A stretch of 64,000 nt of DNA, taken from NCBI RefSeq assembly GCF_014395225.1, contig NZ_CP060723.1, positions 372,001 through 436,000 of the forward strand, read 5' to 3'. This document shows positions 1 to 9,153 of this stretch, one piece after another (positions within the stretch are counted from its first letter, which is position 1; the number at the start of each line of letters is the position of its first letter). The translations under genes and the position numbers were made by a program. The notes below the pieces were generated by a model. That model did no database searches and was not told the DNA's origin. It worked only from the letters and a program-made list of their open reading frames with translations. The stretch comes from Pedobacter roseus (GTDB lineage Bacteria; Bacteroidota; Bacteroidia; Sphingobacteriales; Sphingobacteriaceae).

Positions 1-787
1 CTGTTAACAAAATCCCTTTATCATCCAGTCCGTAATGTTTAAGAATAGCGGCATGTCCCTGCTTAAGCAAGGTCCTGCTGCCGTGTTTAATAATCGCATC
101 GGTATAACTACCTAAACCTGACCAGTTTTTGGCCATATTTAACACCACCTGTGGATGATCTTTTGCAATGTCGTTTAAACTGTTGGCCACACTGCGCCTC
201 ACATATTCGGAGGGGTCTGTTTTAAGGTTCTCCAGTATCGGTAAAATAGAACTTGGATCTTTTTTAAGAAAAGGGATACCCATTGCCCAGGGCAAACGAG
301 GTCTGCTGCCCTCACTGGCCAATCTTCTCACTTTATGGCTCTCGTGCAATGACCATTGCAGCATCTTTAGGATCATCTGATTTTCATACTTTAAAATAAA
401 AGGACGCACCGCAAATTCGCAGCTTACAAACTGGGTAACAAACTCAAGTGCCTCAACTGAGTTTTCAAAATCATTAATCCCATAAGTTTCGATATAATCT
501 GGCAGGAACATATAAGCCAGTCCATCTTCCCCGATTCCCTGTATTCTTAATTGTGTGATTGTTTTTTTGATTAGCTCAATACTTTGTGGATAATTTTCCG
601 GTAAAAACCCATGCATAACCCTGGAGGTATGTTTCATCCGCTCTTTAAGTTCTTTTGATTCAAATTCAGGGATAAAAACCGCTTTAATAAATTTTCCTTT
701 ATCGAACTTTGGAATGCTAACCACTAAGGCATTGCTTAACCGATCGTAAAAAGCAGTAGAGTATAAATCTTTCAGTGGGCTGGCCAT
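1..787 (-). CDS. AlkC-like DNA alkylation repair glycosylase (C-terminus off the left edge)
   Basis: The reading frame is open from an ATG at 787 to the left edge, giving 262 residues with no stop. Residues 151-167 carry a helix-repeat motif typical of the AlkC/AlkD HEAT-like family (HKVRRLASEG then SRPRLPW), followed by a second repeat with SEYVRRSVANSL. Proteins of this family excise alkylated bases such as N3-methyladenine and use stacked HEAT-like helices to hold DNA. The gene stands alone on this side, divergent from the dehydrogenase at 962 across about 170 bases. The AlkC subgroup is preferred over AlkD because of the RPRLPWA stretch, but the family call is firmer than the subgroup. 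Confidence 0.85.
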   Translation of the reverse strand, partial: MASPLKDLYSTAFYDRLSNALVVSIPKFDKGKFIKAVFIPEFESKELKERMKHTSRVMHGFLPENYPQSIELIKKTITQLRIQGIGEDGLAYMFLPDYIETYGINDFENSVEALEFVTQFVSCEFAVRPFILKYENQMILKMLQWSLHESHKVRRLASEGSRPRLPWAMGIPFLKKDPSSILPILENLKTDPSEYVRRSVANSLNDIAKDHPQVVLNMAKNWSGLGSYTDAIIKHGSRTLLKQGHAAILKHYGLDDKGILLT

Positions 788-961
788 ATTTGCGAATTGC
801 TTAGTATGTTATCAAATTTTATTACGCAACTAATTTACTAATTTCATTAGCATTTAAGAGCTGAGAACTCGAAATAAATTATTTTACAGTAGTATTTTTA
901 CCAACTGCTAAATAATTTCAGCTTTTTCTTTATCACATTTGTTTATCATAAAAACAACGAC

Positions 962-1816
962 ATGAACACAACAAAAATAGGTTGGATCGGCTTGGGCAAC
1001 ATGGGGATTCCTATGGCAGAACAATTGATAAAAGCAGGTTATGATGTAACCGTTTATAATAGGAGCAAAGACAAAGAAACTGCTTTGAAAGAAATGGGTG
1101 CATTGATTGCTGAAACGCCCAAAAACCTGATTGGACAAACAAATGTGCTGGTATTAATGGTATCTGATGATGCTGCAATTGAGCAGATTTTTAACGCACC
1201 AGATGGCCTTTTCAGCGGGGAAATTTCAGGTAAAATCATTATTAATATGAGTACCGTTTCTCCCGCTATTTCAAAAGAAATGGCTACTTTGTGTAAAGAA
1301 AAAGGGGCACAATATTTAGATGCACCGGTTTCCGGAAGTGTAAAACAAGCAGAAACAGGGCAATTGGTGATTATGGTGGGTGGCGATGAGGCCGCTTTTG
1401 AACAGGTAAAACCCATACTCGAAAAAATGGGTAAAATGGCAGTACGACTGGGCGATACAGGTGCCGGTAATGTGGCTAAACTGGCTATTAATTCATTACT
1501 GGCTCTATATACCCAAGGTTTGGCTGAAACGGTAGTATTCGCCAATCAGCAGGGAATTAAAACTGAAGACCTGCTTAATCTGCTCAATAATGGTGCTATG
1601 GCCAACATTTTCACCAAAATTAAAGGCGATGCCATTATAGCGGATAACTATAAACCTGCATTTGCCCTTAAACATATTGTAAAAGATTTAAACCTGGCCA
1701 AAGCAATTGGTCTGGATTCTCCTTTGGCCAAAACCGCATTGAACACTTTTGAGGCAGCGACGGCAAAGTATGGAGAAGAAGATCTGATTGCCGTAATTAA
1801 GCAGGTTAAAGGATAA
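962..1816 (+). CDS. NAD(P)-dependent beta-hydroxyacid dehydrogenase (3-hydroxyisobutyrate dehydrogenase family)
   Basis: This 284-aa protein has the family's N-terminal Rossmann signature G10-x-G12-x-x-G15, with Y32-N33-R34 at the end of the second strand; an Arg there usually goes with NADP(H). The substrate-binding motif DAPVSGS is at 120-126 and the catalytic Lys is K173 in GNVAKLAINS. Length and motif order match the family, which covers 3-hydroxyisobutyrate, tartronate semialdehyde, succinic semialdehyde and sulfolactaldehyde reductases, so the substrate cannot be read from sequence. It is monocistronic and ends at a strong hairpin shared with the convergent DUF1634 gene. Confidence 0.9.
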   Translation: MNTTKIGWIGLGNMGIPMAEQLIKAGYDVTVYNRSKDKETALKEMGALIAETPKNLIGQTNVLVLMVSDDAAIEQIFNAPDGLFSGEISGKIIINMSTVSPAISKEMATLCKEKGAQYLDAPVSGSVKQAETGQLVIMVGGDEAAFEQVKPILEKMGKMAVRLGDTGAGNVAKLAINSLLALYTQGLAETVVFANQQGIKTEDLLNLLNNGAMANIFTKIKGDAIIADNYKPAFALKHIVKDLNLAKAIGLDSPLAKTALNTFEAATAKYGEEDLIAVIKQVKG

Positions 1817-1836
1817 AGAAATATTTTCAATACTAC

Positions 1837-1880
1837 ATAAATAATCATAGGAGGTTTTGATGCTTCCTATGGTTATTTAT
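1837..1880. terminator. Bidirectional hairpin terminator between convergent genes
   Basis: An 18-bp stem (1837-1854 with 1863-1880), in which 16 positions are Watson-Crick and two are G-U on one strand, closes an 8-nt loop. It lies between the end of the dehydrogenase (1816) and the end of the convergent DUF1634 gene (1965), so it can serve both strands. Confidence 0.7.
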
Positions 1881-1892
1881 TTATGGGATTTT

Positions 1893-1948
1893 AAAAGTTT
1901 CATGTATACCATAAACTTTTATAAAAAAAGTAAAAAGTTTCATGTATA
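1893..1948. repeat. Two 16-bp direct repeats downstream of the terminator
   Basis: The 16-mer AAAAGTTTCATGTATA occurs at 1893-1908 and again at 1933-1948, 40 bp start to start. It sits in the 3' region of both convergent genes. No function is evident. Confidence 0.55.
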
Positions 1949-1964
1949 TCGTATAAAAAATCAG

Positions 1965-2366
1965 CTATACTTTTAGTCCACCAAAAGTGCTGCCTAAAAT
2001 TATGGCCAGTACAATTAAGGTGATTACTACATATAGTTTATCCCTTTCGAGTATAAAAGCAAATAATGAGAATACAATGCGCATGATTGGAGTTATGATT
2101 AAAAGCAATACGCCGAACTGGATAATGGCCATAGGCTTGAAAGTAAAAAGCCCCATAAAAATGCCGTCGAAAGTAATAAACTCATTTTCTTCGCCTTTAA
2201 AGATATGGTAGTCAGGTCGGACTTGCATGCCGTTTTGCGCCAAAAAAAGAATTCCACCCAATAGAACAACCAGGCTTGCAGTGATTACACCAAACCTTAA
2301 TAGTTTGCCTACAATTTTTTCTACATCACGGTCTTGTAAAAGATGTGTTGAAATGATATTTTTCAT
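1965..2366 (-). CDS. DUF1634 integral membrane protein, TauE/SafE partner
   Basis: This is a 133-aa protein with three hydrophobic segments (about residues 26-46, 77-104 and 110-130). It matches the DUF1634 family, which is commonly encoded next to TSUP (TauE/SafE) transporters. Here it starts 11 bases after the TauE/SafE gene ends, in the same operon. Its biochemical role is unknown; the constant linkage suggests an accessory subunit of the transporter. Confidence 0.85.
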   Translation of the reverse strand: MKNIISTHLLQDRDVEKIVGKLLRFGVITASLVVLLGGILFLAQNGMQVRPDYHIFKGEENEFITFDGIFMGLFTFKPMAIIQFGVLLLIITPIMRIVFSLFAFILERDKLYVVITLIVLAIILGSTFGGLKV

Positions 2367-2377
2367 TTGTGTTTAAA

Positions 2378-3211
2378 TTAAAATTTGTGGTGATATCCAT
2401 TATAAATCATTTCCAGCGCAACGAAGGTGATGGCAATACAGAAAATAATCCTTAAGGTAGAAGGGTTAATTTTGGTTAATAATTTGGCTCCTGTAAACGC
2501 TCCACCCAATACGCCAAGCACCACAGGGAAAGCAATGCCCGGATCCATATAACCGCGTTGCAGGTATACCACGGCACTGGCGGCTGCGGTTACCCCGATC
2601 ATAAAATTACTGGTGGTAGTGCTTACTTTAAAAGGTATTTTCATCGCCGTATCCATCGCCAGCACCTTTAATGCGCCAGAGCCTATACCCAACAAACCCG
2701 ACATTACGCCTGCTACGGTCATAATCGAAAAACCTGCGCCAACATTTTTGAGTTTATACTCAACCGTTCCTGTTTGGGTTGGGTAACTGCCATTAAGTTT
2801 CAGTACTGCAGATAACCTGCTGCCTTCGGTTAGGGCCTCCTGGTTCTTTTTTCTTAACGTCATTGCAGCAGAAAATAGCAATACGGCACCAAAAAGAATA
2901 GCAATGGTATTGGTTGGTGTATATATTGCAATTAAAGCACCTGCTACAGCCCCAACGGTAGTGGCAATTTCTAAAAACATCCCTAGCCTGATGTTGGTAA
3001 TCCCTTCTTTAATATAAGCGCTTGCCGCGCCTGATGAATTGGCAATAGAAGCCAGCAGGGCAGCACCGATGGCGTAACGAATATCGACATGAAAAACGAG
3101 CGTAAGCAAAGGAATTACAACTACCCCGCCTCCGAGTCCGGTTAAGGAGCCCACAAGGCCTGCAAGGTATGCCCCGAGTATTAAGATCAGGGTAAAAGTT
3201 AAAATTGACAT
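2378..3211 (-). CDS. TauE/SafE family sulfite/organosulfonate exporter (TSUP permease)
   Basis: The protein has 277 aa and about eight hydrophobic helices in two related halves. Each half opens with a Gly-rich GxxGxGGG/GIGSG-type motif (SLTGLGGGVVVIPLL near the N-terminus and GLLGIGSGALKVLAM in the middle), as in TauE/SafE permeases. These move small sulfur-containing or other organic anions across the inner membrane. It lies between the GntR regulator (11-base gap) and DUF1634, forming a three-gene operon. The substrate is not determinable; the regulator family (FCD) suggests an organic acid ligand. Confidence 0.88.
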   Translation of the reverse strand: MSILTFTLILILGAYLAGLVGSLTGLGGGVVVIPLLTLVFHVDIRYAIGAALLASIANSSGAASAYIKEGITNIRLGMFLEIATTVGAVAGALIAIYTPTNTIAILFGAVLLFSAAMTLRKKNQEALTEGSRLSAVLKLNGSYPTQTGTVEYKLKNVGAGFSIMTVAGVMSGLLGIGSGALKVLAMDTAMKIPFKVSTTTSNFMIGVTAAASAVVYLQRGYMDPGIAFPVVLGVLGGAFTGAKLLTKINPSTLRIIFCIAITFVALEMIYNGYHHKF

Positions 3212-3222
3212 GATTTTATAAT

Positions 3223-3873
3223 TTAATGATTGTTGTTTAATATGGTCGTGATGATTTCGCGGGCGGCATCAGCATTCCTGTTATTTATGGCATCAAATAA
3301 TGCCTGGTGTAAATAATGGCTCATTGCAAAATGAGCAATACCAGAAGGTGCGCGTTTAGCAAAAAAATCACGGATGATTACGGTGAAACTTTCATAAAGA
3401 TCACTCAATACACGGTTTCCGGATGCCTGGGCTATGGCCAGGTGAAATTCGATATCGGCATTTGCACATGCTGTCCTCGAATGGTTTTCGATGGCCAGTT
3501 TCCGTTTTTCAAGCGCTTCGCCTATGGCTTTTAAATCAGAATTGCTTCTGTTTTGTGTGGCTAAACGCACAATTTCCTGCTCCAGCAAAGCCCTAACCTG
3601 ATTGATTTCTTCGAAATTCGAACTGCGCAGGCGTTGTTCGATAGGTTCGGCAGTGGCAGCATTAACTTTAGTTCCAAAACCTTGCTGAACCGTAAGAATT
3701 CCGGATAAGGTTAAGGATTTAATAGCCTCTCTAATGGTTGAGCGGCCAACGCCGTATAATTCCATTAAAGCTGGCTCCGAAGGGATTTTTTCTCCGACTT
3801 TAAATTTGCCTTCTTTAATGTCGTTCCTGATTTTGAGAGATATCTGCTCAAAAAGCTTGGTTTGCTGCTTCAT
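3223..3873 (-). CDS. FadR/GntR (FCD) family transcriptional regulator
   Basis: An N-terminal winged HTH (QISLKIRNDIKEGKFKVGEKIPSE, then YGVGRSTIREAIKSL) is followed by an FCD ligand domain with the D-x(3)-H metal-site pattern ADIEFHLAIAQASGN and a later H in HYLHQALFDAI. The frame runs upstream to an ATG at 3918, but the ATG at 3873 is preferred: it starts exactly where the family's first helix begins, and the upstream extension overlaps the likely operator palindrome at 3913-3927. It is the first gene of the operon with TauE/SafE and DUF1634 and presumably controls it in response to a small acid. Confidence 0.85.
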   Translation of the reverse strand: MKQQTKLFEQISLKIRNDIKEGKFKVGEKIPSEPALMELYGVGRSTIREAIKSLTLSGILTVQQGFGTKVNAATAEPIEQRLRSSNFEEINQVRALLEQEIVRLATQNRSNSDLKAIGEALEKRKLAIENHSRTACANADIEFHLAIAQASGNRVLSDLYESFTVIIRDFFAKRAPSGIAHFAMSHYLHQALFDAINNRNADAAREIITTILNNNH

Positions 3874-3912
3874 TTTTTTTAAATAACACGACAAAGGTAT
3901 GATGTATATTTT

Positions 3913-3927
3913 AAACATCAGATGTTT
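3913..3927. promoter_or_regulatory. Candidate GntR operator (perfect 7-1-7 palindrome)
   Basis: AAACATC-A-GATGTTT is a perfect inverted repeat 40 bases upstream of the preferred GntR start codon. FCD-type regulators bind short palindromes and usually repress their own operon, so this is the best autoregulatory site in the gap 3874-4118. Confidence 0.5.
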
Positions 3928-4118
3928 TATGTCGGTTTAAAATCATTTTATTTTTTTCAAGATATATGGGCTTCTGTTCAGTTTCTGCTATCTTACTTGC
4001 TGTATTTTGAATACTTACTAATTTTACCTAATTTGTTTTTTGGTGCTTCATCCGGCGCTGGTTAACAACTGGTTAGTAAACAGACGATGCCCACCATCGT
4101 TCCTGATCTACACATATT

Positions 4119-6367
4119 ATGAAAACTATGGCTATAATCAAGAAGATCAGATCCATCTTTAAACGCATTATCGAATTTCTTTCCCCAACAAATAAATTAC
4201 CGGGCATTGCTCAGAAACTGATCGCCACTTTTGTTGTGTTGTTCTTATCAGCGGTGCACATTTTGTATCTTTTTGGGCATGTACCTCCTTTATACCTTAT
4301 CGCTTATCTGTTGTTTTATATTGCCTGCGGACTTGTATTATCAATTTTGTTTGTTTGGCTGTTAAAGCTGGCCCGATGTATTCCTTCGGCTTACCAGGTG
4401 GCCATTATCTTTAGTTATCTGGCAGCTTTTTATTTTTTTCATCTACCAGCCAACTATGGGTGGTTATTGATCCTATCGGTCATTATATTACCTGTGCTGG
4501 TGATAACAGGATTTTACCAATGGAAAAAGGGTGCTTTATTTCCTTTGAAGAGCCCAAAACGGATACTTTGGTTCTCAATATTGCTGATTTCTTCCGTTGC
4601 TTTAGTTTCGGGGCTTATTATTTTACTGGGACAGGGGAGTAAGCCACAAGCTGTTGTAAATTATAAGTTGCAAGGCAATTTGCCAGCAGTGCTAAATTTA
4701 CCCGATCCATCAGTAAAAGGACCGTACAAGCCCCGTTTTTTGACTTATGGCAGCGGAAAAGATAAATGGCGAAGAGAATTTGGAGACCAGGTGAATATTA
4801 AAACCAAAAGCATAAATGGTTCGCGGTTGCTTACCTCATGGACCGGGGTTTCTGGAAAACTGAGAACTTTATATTTTGGTTACGATCAAAAGTCGTTACC
4901 CATGAATGCGCTGGTATGGTACCCGCGTGAGAAAAAGGAAAAACTGCCACTGGTCATGATTATTCATGGAAACCACCTGGGGCAGCAGGCTTCCGATCCG
5001 GGTTATGCTTTTTTAGGAGAGTTACTGGCCAGTCGTGGTTACATGGTGGTATCTGTAGATGAAAATTTCTTAAACCTTTCGTTAACCGATCTGGATGTAT
5101 TTGGTGGTGGATTAAAAAATGAAAATGCGGCGCGGGCCTGGCTGCTTTTAAAACATCTTGAACTTTTACGCAACTGGAACAACACGCCGGGCAATGCTTT
5201 TTATAAGCGACTGGATATGGATAAAATTGCCATTATTGGCCATTCAAGAGGGGGAGAAGCCGTAGCCCATGCTGCGGAATTTAATAAACTGAGCCATTAT
5301 CCTGATGATGCCAGAGAAAAATTCAACTTTAATTTTAATATCGGTGCAGTTGTAGCCATTGCCCCTGTTGATGGTCAATATAAACCCGGAGGGACTTTAA
5401 CTGTTGCAAACGACGTTAATTTTTTTGTGATCCAGGGGCACTCGATATGGATATGCAGACTTATGGAGGTTTGGCTACGATGAAACGGATTCAGTTTTCG
5501 CCCGGCTTTAATGGTTTTAAGGCAGGACTTTATTTAAGCGGCGCCAATCATGGTCAATTTAATTCGGTGTGGGGGCGGAGAGATGGCACAGGGCCAGGTA
5601 TCAATAAGTTTAATTTAAAACAGTTAATGGACGGGAAGGAGCAGCAAAAAATACTGAGCATATACATTAGCTCGTTCTTAGAAACCACCATTAATGGCAA
5701 AACAGGTTATAAACCTTTGTTTATGGATGCCAGGTTTGGCAGAAACTGGTTGCCTAAAAAGATTTATATGAACCAGTTTGAACCGGCCAGGAAAACGGTA
5801 TTGGCTGACTTTGATGAAGATATAGATGTTAATACTGCAACAATTAAAGGTGGCAAAATAACAAGCAGTGGTTTGAGGGAATGGAAAGAACAGCAGAATA
5901 AATTTTTGTGGGGAATGCAGGTTACCAAGGCTGTTTATTTAGGCTGGGACAGCTTGAAACACCAGAATGGTTTTTTCTCTCTTAACCTTGCTGCTCCGCT
6001 TTCTTTATCCGGAAAAATGTTGAGTTTTTCGCTGGCTGCCGGGAAAGAAAATACGGATGGCCAGGCAAAACCAACTGATTTCACCATCGTACTGGAAGAC
6101 GGTAAAAAGCACCAGCTTTCATTTCCTTTAAGCCATTGTAGCGTATTGCAACCCCAGATCGCTAAAAACCTGGGTAAATTTAACTTTTTTAACGATTATG
6201 CAAATTCGGAAGCCGTGCCCGATTTCTTCTATTTCGACGTTGCTAAACTTTTGAATGCTGAAACAAAATTTGAGCTTAACAACCTTAAAGAAATCAAATT
6301 TATTTTTAATAAAACCCGCTCAGGAGACATCATTGTTGATGATCTTTCACTGATCGATAAACCATAA
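4119..6367 (+). pseudogene. Membrane-anchored alpha/beta hydrolase, split by a one-base frameshift
   Basis: The first frame (4119-5483) encodes about five N-terminal transmembrane helices (residues 20-170) and then an alpha/beta hydrolase with the nucleophile elbow GHSRGGEA (Ser376). The second frame (from about 5438 to 6367) carries the acid region (LDMDMQTYGG) and the catalytic His in ANHGQFN, followed by a beta-rich C-terminal domain. Catalytic residues are thus split between two frames. Adding one G to the G4 run at 5435-5438 joins them into a single 749-aa protein reading VIQGALDMDM, which fits the family's QGxxDxD pattern. Without that correction the enzyme is dead. It is monocistronic and ends at a strong hairpin; the substrate is unknown. 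Confidence 0.8.
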
Positions 6368-6389
6368 GGATTTTAATGGCAACTTATAT

Positions 6390-6426
6390 GCTGTTGAATA
6401 ACCTTAATAAAGCCTTATTCAACAGC
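6390..6426. terminator. Bidirectional hairpin terminator
   Basis: A perfect 12-bp stem (GCTGTTGAATAA at 6390-6401 with its complement at 6415-6426) has a 13-nt loop and extends outward with one bulge. It lies between the hydrolase (ends 6367) and the convergent regulator gene (ends 6436). Confidence 0.75.
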
Positions 6427-6435
6427 AATATTGGT

Positions 6436-7188
6436 TTAATCGAGGTAGGTTTTGATGAGTTTTTTAGACCATGGGAAATTCATTATACTTTTCTCGTTTG
6501 CATCGTCCAGCTGCAGGTCTGGTTCCGGATCCATGACTGCATCCGGATCAAGATAAGAAATGAGCAGATCGGCAGGTATCCTCTCATATAAGTCTGGATA
6601 AATGCGCCTGAATAAGCTGGTTCTGCTTTCTATATTCTGTAACCTAAATAAGATGTTCCTGTTGTTTACATCATTGATTGCATTACGGAGAAAATAAAAA
6701 TGAAATAACGAATCAAGTGCAGGATACCATGCACAGCCTTCCTCAAATTCGCATTTGTCTATAATAAATAAGGTAGAATGCTCTATTGCCTGGATGTTAA
6801 AGCTATGATCGGTATAACTAAAATCATCACATATATAGGTGCTGCCTGATCTGCCCAGCCATATATTGGATGGTTTTTCACTTTCATCAGTAATATAGCC
6901 GTTTACCAATCCTTCAGCCACATACATAAGTTTGCCGTTTGCAGCAGGGCTGTTGGGGTCGAAAAGTGTTTCTCCCTCGTAAATGTTCCGAAATGCCGTA
7001 TGCCGATATAAAAAGCGGATAGCGGCTCTATCTTTCTTCCTATCTAGCAATGAAAGAAATACCCTTAAAAAATATTTAGTGTAGCCTAATTCCATGTTGT
7101 TTAATTGAGTTGAGTAACCTATTTCATTTGTTTTGGTGTTGATAATACGGTATTCTTCCATCCCACGCTTCAGGTTCGAGGCTGGCAT
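6436..7188 (-). CDS. Crp/Fnr-like cyclic-nucleotide-binding-fold protein with degenerate HTH
   Basis: This 250-aa protein has a cNMP-binding-type beta-roll in the middle (residues about 65-150: RHTAFRNIYEGETLF, then AEGLVNGYITDESEK) and a C-terminal part reading RRIYPDLYERIPADLLISYLD. That segment occupies the place of the Crp winged helix but lacks a convincing recognition helix. It may be a ligand-sensing regulator with altered DNA binding. It lies downstream of and on the same strand as the receiver-Crp protein at 7388-8449, with a 199-base gap. A later ATG at 7161 is an alternative start. Confidence 0.65.
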   Translation of the reverse strand: MPASNLKRGMEEYRIINTKTNEIGYSTQLNNMELGYTKYFLRVFLSLLDRKKDRAAIRFLYRHTAFRNIYEGETLFDPNSPAANGKLMYVAEGLVNGYITDESEKPSNIWLGRSGSTYICDDFSYTDHSFNIQAIEHSTLFIIDKCEFEEGCAWYPALDSLFHFYFLRNAINDVNNRNILFRLQNIESRTSLFRRIYPDLYERIPADLLISYLDPDAVMDPEPDLQLDDANEKSIMNFPWSKKLIKTYLD

Positions 7189-7387
7189 CCATGTTATTTT
7201 AACAGGGTTGCTGCTTAAATTATTAATCCAATTTTTGTTAAAATCGGTTATTGCTAAATTGTATAACTAAAATTAATTTTCATCTGATTTTGGTCAAGGC
7301 TTATCTTGATCTTTCTCATCTACTGCATCAGTTTATGTTTATGGAAAGTATTGTTCTTCCAAATTGCTGGCTTTAGGCCTTTGCGTC

Positions 7388-8449
7388 TTAATTTTTCATC
7401 ATGATTAAAGACCTGATATCCAGTACAATAATGTTGTTGCCATCTTTTTCAATAAGGCCTTCTTTGGTAAAATCGCCTAATACGCGGCTCAATGTTTCGG
7501 TTGCAATGCCTACCAGGCAGGCCAGGTCGTTTCTTGGTAATATAAATCTGCCGTTCTCCGCGTCATGGCCAAGTTTGGTTAGTCCTATAATGGCCTTGGC
7601 TATCCTTTTGCGTACCGAGTAATAAGCAATATCGAGTAGTTTTTCATCACGCTCGCTCAAGGTTTGAGCCAGATCCTTAGCAAAAACGCTGAATATTTCA
7701 GGATAATCTGTAATTAAATGCTGCACTTCGGTAAATGAGATGGTTAATATTTCGGCACTATCAATAGCTTCGGCAATTTCTTTGTTTTCGGCACCCAATA
7801 ATGTTCCCTGTAATCCAAAATATTCGTGAGGACCATAAATGCCGGTAATGAGCACGTTGCCCGCGGTATCGGCCACATAAGTTTTAATTTTTCCCGATAA
7901 AATATAATGCAAGCCCAGCGCCCTTCTTTCTCCCCTGTAATAAAGTACCTGGTTTTTCTTAAAATGTCTAGGCAAACTTCCCTCAAACCTTGATCTTAAC
8001 CACGACATATCATCTCTGCTATTTTGGATACTTCTTAACTGTACATGCTGTTTTAAAAATAATTCATGCTGTAACCTTTTCTTTCTAAGTTTAACCTCCA
8101 CCTGATTAAGCAGTTCGCCGTCATCAAAAGGGTTCATTAAGTGGCCATCTGCGCCGAGTTCCATAACCCTGCGGGCAAGATCATAATCTTTATCGTTTAA
8201 TAACATAATAAAGCTGATGCTTGCAGTTTCCATAAATTTATTAACCACGCGGAGTACCCCAAATCCATCAATTTCTTTTACATTTATTCCTGAAATAATT
8301 ACATCTACAGGGGTTTTTCTGATGATGTCGATTGCCTCTTTGCCACTATCTGTCGATTTTACATTGTATTTCCCGATTGTAAGTATTTCGGTGATTTTTA
8401 CTCTTAAATCAAAATCCTCTAGTATAACCAAGATTTTAGATCCCTCCAT
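7388..8449 (-). CDS. Receiver-domain Crp/Fnr regulator with a degenerate (pseudo)receiver
   Basis: Residues 5-118 form a CheY-like receiver, residues about 150-265 a cNMP-binding beta-roll (LSGKIKTYVADTAGN, YGPHEYFG), and residues about 270-345 a Crp-type winged helix with recognition motif LACLVGIATETLSRVLGDF. The receiver lacks the phosphorylation machinery: the phosphoacceptor Asp is Gly54 (DVIISG54INVKEIDG), the Lys is Asn106 (LMNPFDD) and the conserved Thr/Ser is Leu. It therefore cannot be phosphorylated in the usual way and may sense by protein contact or ligand. The HTH is intact, so it should bind DNA. No histidine kinase is adjacent. Confidence 0.85.
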   Translation of the reverse strand: MEGSKILVILEDFDLRVKITEILTIGKYNVKSTDSGKEAIDIIRKTPVDVIISGINVKEIDGFGVLRVVNKFMETASISFIMLLNDKDYDLARRVMELGADGHLMNPFDDGELLNQVEVKLRKKRLQHELFLKQHVQLRSIQNSRDDMSWLRSRFEGSLPRHFKKNQVLYYRGERRALGLHYILSGKIKTYVADTAGNVLITGIYGPHEYFGLQGTLLGAENKEIAEAIDSAEILTISFTEVQHLITDYPEIFSVFAKDLAQTLSERDEKLLDIAYYSVRKRIAKAIIGLTKLGHDAENGRFILPRNDLACLVGIATETLSRVLGDFTKEGLIEKDGNNIIVLDIRSLIMMKN

Positions 8450-9153
8450 TTAAATTTTGTATTTAATCCTAAAGACAATAAGTTCCTTTTGGATAATTAA
8501 AAAAGGTATTTAACCTTATTTCCGGACCTGGTATTTGCATGATTAAAAGCCTTCCTTAGATATTAAACATGGACCGCTGAAAAAAGAAGATAGACAATTG
8601 GCGACGGCACGGGTTGCTTTGAAAGTTGAGCTTAATTTTTTTTGGTTAAGCTCATCATTTATCGGATAAACTTTAACGGAACTGACGAGTATGGGTATAT
8701 CGTTGTATAATAGACTGAAAATTTTCATTTATGGTTTTTAATTAAAGCATCCTCCAAAACAGAATGACTTCGAAGAACATCTACAGAGGAAAGTCTATTG
8801 ACTACAGCTGCAATTGTATAAATTGACCTGTTAAAAAAACAGCATAGTTTTTTAACATGAGTTTCTAAGAAAAGCATTTTATTTAGGTTTTTATAGGGAT
8901 TAATAGACAAATATCCAATAAAAATGAGCATAAATATGCATAAATAGATTGATAATTGTCAAATTAATTGTTGATTGTAGTCAACGAGGGGATTGAGTAT
9001 TCTTAAAGGTGGTGAAAACGAACTTTTCCAGTTTAAAAGCCGTGCCTTAATTGCTTAATAGCGTATGTTTAGTGGCAGGTATAAAACATGTAGTTGTTTA
9101 AATTTAATCTATTTAGTTATAATGACAGATGACTTAATCGTTTAAAAGGATTC
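8450..9153. other. Largely non-coding interval with only weak short frames
   Basis: The 704 bases between the receiver-Crp gene and the membrane protein are AT-rich. They hold two overlapping short minus-strand frames (8543-8728 and 8725-8931); only the first is listed, at low confidence. No RNA gene, strong hairpin or mobile element was recognised. Confidence 0.5.
8543..8728 (-). CDS. Possible small hypothetical protein (61 aa)
   Basis: The frame starts at an ATG in an AT-rich leader and encodes 61 residues (begins MKIFSLLYNDIPILVSS) with ordinary amino acid composition and no recognised domain. No homologue is recalled and there is no clear promoter. It could equally be a chance frame in the long intergenic region. 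Confidence 0.25.
   Translation of the reverse strand: MKIFSLLYNDIPILVSSVKVYPINDELNQKKLSSTFKATRAVANCLSSFFSGPCLISKEGF

Noticed and set aside
8725..8931. A 68-residue minus-strand frame overlapping the 61-aa candidate
   Set aside because: Composition is irregular, there is no family resemblance, and the only support is the ATGA overlap with another doubtful frame.
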